Source: Pseudomonadota bacterium
GTDB lineage: Bacteria > Pseudomonadota > Alphaproteobacteria > Sphingomonadales > Govanellaceae
Reading direction: 5' to 3'
Assembly (NCBI GenBank): GCA_003577275.1
Contig: QEVO01000006.1
Span: 102,960 to 166,959 of the forward strand
Length of the DNA: 64,000 nucleotides
The position numbers were made by a program, and so were the translations under genes. The notes under the pieces were generated by a model. It ran no database searches. It was not told the origin of the DNA and was given only the letters and a program-made list of their open reading frames with translations. Shown here one piece after another: positions 58,453 through 64,000 of the stretch (positions are counted from its first letter, which is position 1; each line of letters starts with the position of its first letter).

Positions 58453-59606
58453 CCCATGCCCCCCACTTCGCGGCCGATATTGTTGAATGTCTCCGTCTTC
58501 TTGATACCTAGCATCCGAAACGCATCACGATAGAGTGTCTGTCCTTCCAGCGTGCTTTCTACGAGCGCACGGGCAAACCGGCGGCTGACGCGCGAAAGCG
58601 TCGTGCGGTAGAAGTCGCCGCCGCCAGCATCGGACCGGGCAAGTTCACGCAGGCGTGCTCGTTCGTTTGTCCATTCTCGGTCAAACGCGGCCCGATCAAG
58701 CGCACCCACGTCTAGCAGTCGGCGCAGGATGACAAGCGTGCTGACCTTGAACAGTCGCGCTAGCCTTTGCATCGCCTGGTCCAGGGGATCAATCGGCTGA
58801 ATCGCAGGCCGCAGCGCCGCGAGCGGCACGAGAAGCTCGGCGGCGACCGCATTACACCAGACCTCCTCGCGGCGGTAGCCGAAGAGGGGCGCGGCGCTGG
58901 CATCCGACACAGCTGAGGATCCGAGCCACAGATGCGCCAGCTCGTGCGCCAGCGTGAACATCTGGCCGGATTTTGTATCAGCCCCGTTGATGAACACCAG
59001 TGGCGCGCGCTTGTCGGCTAGCGCGAAGCCACGGAATTCCTCCGGGTCAAGGGAACGGCGGTTGTTGGAAAGCACAACGCCACTCACCATCACGAGAACG
59101 CCAGCAGCATCCGCCTGGGTGATGAACAGCCGTAGCGCCTCTTCCCAGGTGCGACAGGCAGCCCTTGCGGCTAGTTCGAAGCCGAGCACCTCCGCCATGC
59201 GCGCCGCCACATCCTGGGGCCTGTCATCAAGGCTCGCGCTGCCAACGTAGGCCGCCTCTGGCATACGCACCGTCAATGCGAACTCGCGATACCAGCCCTG
59301 CCGTTCCTGGCAGGCATAGAGCATATCAAGGAGATCGGGGCTGGCACGTCTCACTCCGCGCCCGGCATGGGTGCGGAAATCCGGAATCGGCAGCGGCTCT
59401 TCCGGTGGTTCCTGCAGGAAGAGGTAGCCAATGGGCACATGCAGCGCTTGCGCGAACGCTTCCAGCTGTTTCAATGTCGGCTGCGCATCGCCGGTTTCCC
59501 ATTCGCCAAGCTTCGGGAAACGGCCCAGTAGATCGCCGGCATCATGAATGCCGGCCCGCTCTCGCGCCCAGCGCAACAATTCAGGACGGACAACCGCGCG
59601 GGTCAT
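58449..59606 (-). CDS. Xre helix-turn-helix/ImmA-IrrE metallopeptidase fusion
   Basis: This 385-aa protein has an N-terminal Xre-like region (LLRWARERAGIHDAGDLLGRFPKLGEWETGDAQPTLKQLEAFAQ). An ImmA/IrrE peptidase domain follows whose zinc motif is HELAH in FTLAHELAHLWL, with NAVAAELLVPL downstream as the third-ligand region. Such proteins cleave or act as antitoxins for adjacent PIN-like toxins. ATG 59606 overlaps the def stop by four bases; the upstream extension runs through def. It is probably co-translated with DUF4411 behind it. Confidence 0.87.
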   Translation of the reverse strand: MTRAVVRPELLRWARERAGIHDAGDLLGRFPKLGEWETGDAQPTLKQLEAFAQALHVPIGYLFLQEPPEEPLPIPDFRTHAGRGVRRASPDLLDMLYACQERQGWYREFALTVRMPEAAYVGSASLDDRPQDVAARMAEVLGFELAARAACRTWEEALRLFITQADAAGVLVMVSGVVLSNNRRSLDPEEFRGFALADKRAPLVFINGADTKSGQMFTLAHELAHLWLGSSAVSDASAAPLFGYRREEVWCNAVAAELLVPLAALRPAIQPIDPLDQAMQRLARLFKVSTLVILRRLLDVGALDRAAFDREWTNERARLRELARSDAGGGDFYRTTLSRVSRRFARALVESTLEGQTLYRDAFRMLGIKKTETFNNIGREVGGMG

Positions 59607-60187
59607 GCCGCCGCCTCCGTTTCGCCGCCAGGCGCGCGCACCGCCACCCCTTCCGCCGCGCCGACATACTGCAGGGTGCTCATGTCTACCATTCGCATGG
59701 GGTATAAGATGCCGTCCAGGTGATCGCATTCGTGCTGCACCACCACGGCGTGAAAGCCGGTCGCCACGCGATCGATCGCCGAGCCATCAGGGGCCAGTCC
59801 GCGGTAGCGGATATGGGTATAGCGCGGCACCACCCCGCGTAAGCCCGGCACCGACAGACAGCCTTCCCAGCCGTCCCTCTGCTCGTCGGTCAGGGCCACG
59901 ATTTCCGGGTTGATGAGGATGGTCAGGGGCCGTTCGGTGATGGCGGCGCGCAGGCCCTCGTCGGTGCTATCGCCGCCGCCGTTGCCGTCCTCGGGGGTAT
60001 AAAACATCACCACCCGCTTGCCGACGCCGATCTGCGGGGCGGCGATGCCGACACCGCCGGCGGCGCGCATGGTATCCCGCATATCCTCGATCAAGAGGGC
60101 GATCTCCGGCGCCGTGGGATCATCGACGGGGGCGGAGGGGCGCATCAGCACGGGATGGCCCATGAGCATGATATTTTGGACGGTCAT
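59603..60187 (-). CDS. def: Peptide deformylase
   Basis: This 194-aa metalloenzyme removes the formyl group from new proteins. All three motifs are present: GVGIAAPQIG, EGCLSVPG and QHECDHLDG (HECDH zinc site). It heads the four-gene run def-Xre/ImmA-DUF4411-COQ9. The predicted transcript begins at the start codon. A def gene ahead of a toxin-antitoxin module is unusual. Confidence 0.93.
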   Translation of the reverse strand: MTVQNIMLMGHPVLMRPSAPVDDPTAPEIALLIEDMRDTMRAAGGVGIAAPQIGVGKRVVMFYTPEDGNGGGDSTDEGLRAAITERPLTILINPEIVALTDEQRDGWEGCLSVPGLRGVVPRYTHIRYRGLAPDGSAIDRVATGFHAVVVQHECDHLDGILYPMRMVDMSTLQYVGAAEGVAVRAPGGETEAAA

Positions 60188-60193
60188 GAGTTT

Positions 60194-60222
60194 AGTATGC
60201 TATACTGCACCGCAGCGGTAAA
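60194..60222. promoter_or_regulatory. Symmetric back-to-back promoter for def (-) and rpsU (+)
   Basis: AGTAT-GCT-ATACT (60194-60206) is a dyad that supplies TATACT on the plus strand and CATACT on the minus strand. For def, TTTACC lies 17 bases from CATACT, and the ATG begins seven bases after the hexamer. For rpsU, TTGGAC lies 19 bases upstream. One short element therefore seems to serve both genes. Confidence 0.6.
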
Positions 60223-60260
60223 GGACCGGGCCTATCCCGGAAGTATTGATTTTTACCCTT

Positions 60261-60300
60261 CACTTTGGCCGGCAGTTCTGATAGGAAAGCCGGCCAAGTG
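60261..60300 (+). promoter_or_regulatory. Large hairpin in the rpsU leader
   Basis: CACTTTGGCCGGC pairs with GCCGGCCAAGTG (one bulged T) around a 15-base loop, about 60 bases before rpsU. The predicted leader from the promoter at 60201 is about 145 bases. It could regulate S21 translation. Confidence 0.5.
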
Positions 60301-60358
60301 GGCTTTATGGCTTGATTTTAGGCCAAACCCGGCATGAATTTTAGGAGTGATGACCCTT

Positions 60359-60565
60359 ATGGAAGTGATCGTTCGCGATAATAACGTTGACCAGGCGCTG
60401 CGCGTCCTGAAGAAGAAGCTTCAGCGCGAAGGCGTCTACCGCGAAATGAAGCAGCGTCGCTTCTATGAAAAACCATCGGAAAAGAAGGCGCGGGAAATGG
60501 CGGCGGCGATCCGCCGGGCCCGCAAGGTGGAGCGCAAGCGCAAAGAGCGCGACGGCGGCGTCTAA
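60359..60565 (+). CDS. rpsU: 30S ribosomal protein S21
   Basis: This 68-aa basic protein starts [25 protein letters not shown], the S21 hallmark, with [20 protein letters not shown] following. It helps mRNA binding to the 30S subunit. ATG 60359 is preferred to GTG 60347 and ATG 60350 because relatives begin with M-x-V-x-VRDNN. AGGAG lies 11 bases upstream. A strong terminator follows. Confidence 0.95.
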   Translation: MEVIVRDNNVDQALRVLKKKLQREGVYREMKQRRFYEKPSEKKAREMAAAIRRARKVERKRKERDGGV

Positions 60566-60592
60566 ACCCGCTGTCACCCAGGTAAAAGTTTC

Positions 60593-60636
60593 AACCGCCA
60601 TCGTCCCTTTGGGACGGTGGCGGTTTTTGGTTTTTT
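60593..60636 (+). terminator. Intrinsic terminator of rpsU
   Basis: AACCGCCATCGTCCC pairs with GGGACGGTGGCGGTT (one G-T pair) around TTT, followed by TTTGGTTTTTT. Confidence 0.92.
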
Positions 60637-60645
60637 ATATGGGGG

Positions 60646-60843
60646 TCAACCCGGCACGTCGCCGCCGCGCCGCGCGCTGCCGGTATAGCGCAGGGTGACC
60701 CGCCAGACATTGCCGCCACCCTCTATGGCCTCCTCGTTGACCACCTTGGCGTCGCGAGGCAGCGCCTCGGCGGCGATGGCGATGGCTTCCGCCGCGCTAT
60801 CAGCGACGACGTCAATGGTATAGGTGCTTTTGTGTCCGCTCAT
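60646..60843 (-). CDS. Small hypothetical protein (65 aa) coupled to DUF423
   Basis: I do not recognise this protein. It reads SGHKSTYTIDVVADSAAEAIAIAAEALPRDAKVVNEE... with a compact alpha/beta look and the phrase TIDVVADSAAEAIAIA suggesting a ferredoxin-like or small domain. Its ATG overlaps the stop of the DUF423 gene by four bases, which supports it being real. No membrane segment is seen. Confidence 0.6.
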   Translation of the reverse strand: MSGHKSTYTIDVVADSAAEAIAIAAEALPRDAKVVNEEAIEGGGNVWRVTLRYTGSARRGGDVPG

Positions 60844-61241
60844 GGCCGGGGCTCCCGTTGGCAGGCCAGAGCCGCCAGGCAAAGCCAGCCGCCGATGAGG
60901 AGCGCGCCGCCCAACGGCGCTACGCCATGAAGGGAGCTCAACCCGCTCAGGGCCATGACATAAAGTCCTCCCGAGAAAGCCACGATGCCCAAGACAAAGG
61001 CGATACCCGCCATCGCCAGCCAGCGAGCGGCGTGACGGGCTTGGGCGTGCGGGATCAGCAACGCCACGCCGATCAGCGCCAGGGCGTGCCATAACTGAAA
61101 ATCAGCGCCCAGGGTGACTTGGGCCAGCTCAGCGGGCGTCAGCCGCGATCGCAGCGCGTGAGCGGCTAGCGCTTGCATGACCACCGCCATCGCGCCGTTG
61201 ACGGCGGCGGCAAAGAGCCAGGGACGTATTGGTGACGGCAT
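60840..61241 (-). CDS. DUF423 inner-membrane protein
   Basis: This 133-aa protein has four hydrophobic helices and the DUF423 pattern: VNGAMAVVMQALAAHALRSRL, GADFQLWHALALIGVALL, IAFVLGIVAFSGGLYVMALSG and VAPLGGALLIGGW. The function is unknown. ATG 61241 is chosen because GAGG lies six bases upstream; ATG 61253 is an alternative. It overlaps the 65-aa gene downstream. Confidence 0.85.
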   Translation of the reverse strand: MPSPIRPWLFAAAVNGAMAVVMQALAAHALRSRLTPAELAQVTLGADFQLWHALALIGVALLIPHAQARHAARWLAMAGIAFVLGIVAFSGGLYVMALSGLSSLHGVAPLGGALLIGGWLCLAALACQREPRP

Positions 61242-61366
61242 CAATAACCTCATACGGCGGCAACGAAAATTTCAATGCAATTTCAAAAACGGCGGTGGGC
61301 AAGCTGCTAGCGATATGCCATCATACGAGGTGACTCCGAATACCGCCATAGGAGGGGTGACGCGCG

Positions 61367-61879
61367 ATGCCATCGAAGTATGTGGCGATAGGGGGATTGC
61401 TGGCGCTGGCGTTCGTCTTTGCTCTGGCGGACGGCGGGCAGGGGGGCAGTGCGCCGCCTGACGACGCCGAGCGCGACCGCTTGAAAGTGGTGATCCGTCC
61501 CGGCGCCAAGGGCGAGCCCAGACTGGAGGACCTGGTCATTCGCAGCGCCGATGGCCGGCTGATGTTCATCCATGAATGGCTGACCCGACCGAAAACCGTT
61601 TTCTTCGACATCGACCTTTTTGGCCCGCGTCCCGATAAGGACGAGGCATTTCGGCTGATTACCGCTGACTTTGGCCTGATCTTGGGCAAACAGTACCATT
61701 ATCTTGATTTCGAGCAGATTTCAGCTGAGTTCGGCCGCAGCTCGGCGGCGCAGCTGGCGTCGATTTCCGCCCATCGCGGCGTCTATATTGACGCCACCGC
61801 CGCCCAAGCCTTCGATCCCCTGGACCAGACCTTCGGCATCCTCGATTTCGGTCGCGGGCTGATCAATATTCCCTGGTAA
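61367..61879 (+). CDS. Unrecognised secreted or anchored protein
   Basis: I do not recognise this 170-aa protein. A hydrophobic N-terminus (VAIGGLLALAFVFALADG) could be a signal peptide or anchor. The rest is soluble with acidic surface (DAERDRLKVVIRPGAKGEP, MFIHEWLTRPKTVFFDIDLFGPRPDKDEAFRL). There are no cysteines. TAGGAGGGG precedes the ATG, so it is well translated in principle. The thioesterase gene follows after 18 bases. Confidence 0.68.
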   Translation: MPSKYVAIGGLLALAFVFALADGGQGGSAPPDDAERDRLKVVIRPGAKGEPRLEDLVIRSADGRLMFIHEWLTRPKTVFFDIDLFGPRPDKDEAFRLITADFGLILGKQYHYLDFEQISAEFGRSSAAQLASISAHRGVYIDATAAQAFDPLDQTFGILDFGRGLINIPW

Positions 61880-61897
61880 TTTTAGGCAGTTTTTTGC

Positions 61898-62317
61898 ATG
61901 ACCCAGCCGACCATTGACGAAGTCAAAGCATTTCTGAGCAAAGCCTTTCCGGAAATTGTTTCGATGTTCGGACTTCAGATCGAAGAACTAAGCGCCCAGC
62001 ATTCCCGGGTGCGGCTGCCGGCCAAGTCAGCGGTGTTGCGCGCTGGCGGCACCGTGGCGGGTCCGACCTTAATGACGCTGGCCGATACCGCGACCTATGT
62101 CACCATCTTGGGCGCCATCGGCTGCAATCCGGCGGCGTTCACCACCAGCCTGCATATCAATTTTTTGCGCAAGGCGCCGCCGGGCGATCTCTATGCCCAT
62201 ACGCGGCTGTTGAAGGTGGGGCGTTCGCTGGCGGTGGGGGAGGTGCGGATCACGCCAGCCAGCGATGACGCCGTGGTGGTCGCCACCGCCACCGTCACCT
62301 ATTCCCTGCCGAATTAA
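61898..62317 (+). CDS. PaaI-family hotdog thioesterase
   Basis: This 139-aa protein has the hotdog core LPAKSAVLRAGGTVAGPTLMTLADTATYVTIL with the catalytic-region aspartate, then TTSLHINFLRKAPPGDLYAHTRLLKVGRSLAVGEV. It probably cleaves an acyl-CoA. It is the second PaaI-like protein in the window and differs clearly from the one at 28044. Its end overlaps the DUF1499 gene on the other strand by four bases. Confidence 0.85.
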   Translation: MTQPTIDEVKAFLSKAFPEIVSMFGLQIEELSAQHSRVRLPAKSAVLRAGGTVAGPTLMTLADTATYVTILGAIGCNPAAFTTSLHINFLRKAPPGDLYAHTRLLKVGRSLAVGEVRITPASDDAVVVATATVTYSLPN

Positions 62318-63066
62318 CCGATATCCTTGAAGACTGCAAAGAAGCGGCGGATGCGCATGGCGTTGGCGCCGAGGTCGCTCAAGCCGATGCGCGAGGCCGA
62401 TCGCAGGTCAACGACCGCGCCCTCCGGGCTGTGGCTGATGCGGATCACCACGTCGTCCTTAAAGCCGAACCACAGGGTGGTGTCCACCGCTTCGATGCGG
62501 CCCGCTACACGATCACTGACGACGATCTGCCAGCCCAGCGCCTGCGCCGTTTCCAGGGCGCGATCGAAAGCCGCTTCCGGCGGGACAGGAAGGACAAGCG
62601 GCGTGATGTCGGGGTAGGCGGCCTTTTGTTGGCGGGCAAGCTCGACGCCGCCATAGGTAGGGTCGTTGGTCCCGGGTTCGCGCAGGGCCAACACGGCGGC
62701 GAAGGGTGGCGGGTTTTCCGGGTCGGTGGTGATGTCATGGATCATCGGCAGGCTCATGGCGGTGCGCACCAAGGACCACAGAAAACCGGCCACCAGGAGG
62801 CTAAGGAGTAGGCCGACGAGAGCCTGGGTACGGCCCCGGCGGCTGCGCCCCGGGCGGGTGCGGATCGCCGCCGCCAGACAAATGAGGGCCACCACCGGGC
62901 CGCCGATGGCCGCCGCGGCAAGGAGGTGTCGGGCAATGGGAAACTCGATGACGCCAAACCGGTGCAGCGGCCCGGCCAGCACGGCCAGAGCCGCCAGGAT
63001 CAGGGCGGCGATGAAACCGCCATGGGCGAGCCGTGAGCGCTTGAGGGCAGGCGTTTGATCCGGCAT
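62314..63066 (-). CDS. DUF1499 membrane protein
   Basis: This 250-aa protein has three hydrophobic helices in the first 115 residues. A DUF1499 domain follows: MIHDITTDPENPPPFAAVLALRE, AFDRALETAQALGWQIV, IEAVDTTLWFGFKDDVVIRI and SRIGLSDLGANAMRIRRFFA. The function is unknown. It converges on the thioesterase gene. Confidence 0.87.
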   Translation of the reverse strand: MPDQTPALKRSRLAHGGFIAALILAALAVLAGPLHRFGVIEFPIARHLLAAAAIGGPVVALICLAAAIRTRPGRSRRGRTQALVGLLLSLLVAGFLWSLVRTAMSLPMIHDITTDPENPPPFAAVLALREPGTNDPTYGGVELARQQKAAYPDITPLVLPVPPEAAFDRALETAQALGWQIVVSDRVAGRIEAVDTTLWFGFKDDVVIRISHSPEGAVVDLRSASRIGLSDLGANAMRIRRFFAVFKDIG

Positions 63067-63184
63067 GTCTCTCTCCCCACTATTTGCCGCCAGTCTACTC
63101 TTTAGCCCGCCCTGCGGCTATCGCCTTGAAAGGCGATCCGAAACGGCGCATCATGAAGATACGGCGCAAGCGGGGGAGGTCCGT

Positions 63185-63616
63185 ATGCTGGTCAAAAGCA
63201 TTCTCAAAGGCAAGGGCAGCGATGTGGTTGATATCGCGCCCGAATTGACGGTTCTGGAAGCCACGGCGGTGCTGTGTGACAAGCGTATCGGCGCGGTCCT
63301 GGTGCGCGACAAGGCCAAGGCCATCGTCGGGGTGTTGTCGGAGCGCGATATCGTCCGGGCATTGGCCAATACCGGTCCCGAAATCCTCAAAAAAAAGGTC
63401 AGCGATCTGATGACCCGGCAGGTTGTCACCTGCCGGCCGGAGGATACCGTCGACCATGTCATGGGGCTGATGACCGACAAACGCATCCGCCACGTGCCGG
63501 TGGTGGAAGGCGGCAAATTATTGGGCATCGTCAGCATCGGCGACGTGGTCAAGCACAAGATCGCCGAGGCTGAAATGGAGGCCCAGGCGCTGAAGAAATA
63601 CATCACCACGGGCTGA
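63185..63616 (+). CDS. CBS domain pair protein
   Basis: This 143-aa protein consists of two CBS repeats. The first has DIAPELTVLEATAVLCDKRIGAVLVRDKAKAIVGVLSERDIVRAL, the second VSDLMTRQVVTCRPEDTVDHVMGLMTDKRIRHVPVVEGGKLLGIVSIGDVVKHKI. Such proteins bind adenosyl nucleotides and sense energy state. ATG 63185 is chosen because GGGGGAGG is just upstream; the earlier 40 codons have no family likeness. It lies upstream of the rRNA operon, separated by the rRNA promoter. Confidence 0.92.
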   Translation: MLVKSILKGKGSDVVDIAPELTVLEATAVLCDKRIGAVLVRDKAKAIVGVLSERDIVRALANTGPEILKKKVSDLMTRQVVTCRPEDTVDHVMGLMTDKRIRHVPVVEGGKLLGIVSIGDVVKHKIAEAEMEAQALKKYITTG

Positions 63617-63721
63617 GATTGACGACGCCTCCGGATTAGGCGTATTTTATCAGCTGGCCTTGACGATTGGGTCTTTTGACCTAAATCAGTTCCACGGCCT
63701 GAAAAATTTGCTTTTTGGGGT

Positions 63722-63811
63722 TTGACAAGGGGGCGCGTCCTGCCTATAAAGCGCGCCTCGGTGCCGCTGTCGGCTTGTGGCTGGGCGGCGGCGCCAATTT
63801 GTTCCTTGACA
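63722..63811 (+). promoter_or_regulatory. rRNA operon promoter and boxA-like antitermination site
   Basis: TTGACA (63722-63727) and TATAAA (63745-63750) are separated by 17 bases, followed by a GCGCGCC discriminator typical of stringently controlled promoters. About 50 bases later TGTTCCTTGACA (63800-63811) resembles boxA, with a G/C hairpin just before it as a boxB candidate. The 306 bases from 63617 to 63922 hold only this control region and leader. Confidence 0.9.
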
Positions 63812-63922
63812 TTGTGATTTGGAAGGGAAGTGCGGGCGGCGGGCTTATTTGTAAGTCTGTCGAGCATTTACCTGTGATTCTTTAATGAGTTACGGGGTTG
63901 AATGCTTGAGTTGGCTTTAGGT

Positions 63923-64000
63923 CAACTTGAGAGTTTGATCCTGGCTCAGAACGAACGCTGGCGGCATGCCTAACACATGCAAGTCGAACGGGGGGTCCTT
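63923..64000 (+). rRNA. 16S ribosomal RNA, first 78 bases (continues beyond window)
   Basis: AGAGTTTGATCCTGGCTCAG, then AACGAACGCTGGCGGC and CATGCAAGTCGAACG match the 5' end of bacterial 16S rRNA. The GGCATGCCTAACAC form is common in alphaproteobacteria such as Rhodospirillales. The exact first base is approximate. The strong promoter upstream shows the operon runs rightward. Confidence 0.97.

Overview
The window is a GC-rich alphaproteobacterial chromosome segment, most likely from a Rhodospirillales-type organism. Support comes from the first bases of a 16S rRNA gene at the right end, COQ9 and rpsU near each other, a NarK1-NarK2 fusion, a cytochrome bc1 operon, CIRCE-controlled groESL, and family-typical genes (DUF1285, DUF6111, NDUFAF7-like). 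No full 16S is present, so genus cannot be given.

Layout. 1-4.2 kb: exopolysaccharide genes (end of a YjbH-like protein, a nucleotide-sugar dehydrogenase, a UDP-glucuronate epimerase), a YdcF-type protein, and a 267-bp MITE-like element with TA flanks wedged between two of them. 4.3-5.1 kb: tRNA-Gln and a HigBA-like toxin-antitoxin pair. 5.3-21.4 kb: a nitrate-respiration island with an outer-membrane channel, a NIT-domain Crp/Fnr fusion regulator, mobA, a DNR-like regulator, fused narK, narGHJI, a hemerythrin, a beta-carbonic anhydrase and a split YeeE/YedE transporter. Four 14-bp FNR-type palindromes (TTGAY-N4-RTCAA class, one with a mismatch) lie upstream of the channel, mobA, the DNR-like gene and narK. 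At two of them a -10 sits where a class II (-41.5) promoter predicts it. 21.4-32.2 kb: a TonB receptor behind an AT-rich stretch and a structured leader, GST, groESL, a candidate sRNA, a thioesterase, siroheme sulfite/nitrite reductase plus DUF934, and a porin behind four perfectly phased Pho-box repeats. 32.3-41.4 kb: housekeeping genes (GNAT, DUF1285, Nudix, CCA-adding enzyme, hemF, trmL, petABC, mtnP, apt). 41.4-43.3 kb: a lower-GC 638-aa orphan protein with ankyrin-like segments. 43.4-55 kb: maoC, ychF-pth-rplY, prs, an AbrB/PIN pair, pgeF, NDUFAF7-like, lgt, ubiK, ybjN, proC, hsp20 (with its own perfect FNR-type box), MarR, ilvE. 55-64 kb: a BrnT/Xre cassette flanked by a duplicated moaE tail, moaED, pgsA, a def-(Xre-ImmA)-DUF4411-COQ9 operon with all junctions overlapping ATGA, rpsU with a structured leader, small hypotheticals, a CBS protein, and an rRNA promoter and leader running into 16S.

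The most interesting points: the NIT-Crp/Fnr one-component nitrate sensor candidate and its regulon, which seems to reach hsp20; a candidate sRNA at 27841-27985; three genes (higB, brnT, def) with a -10 hexamer followed by exactly six bases and then ATG, suggesting leaderless mRNAs; toxin-antitoxin insertions whose scars can be read in the sequence; and the orphan ankyrin-like protein.
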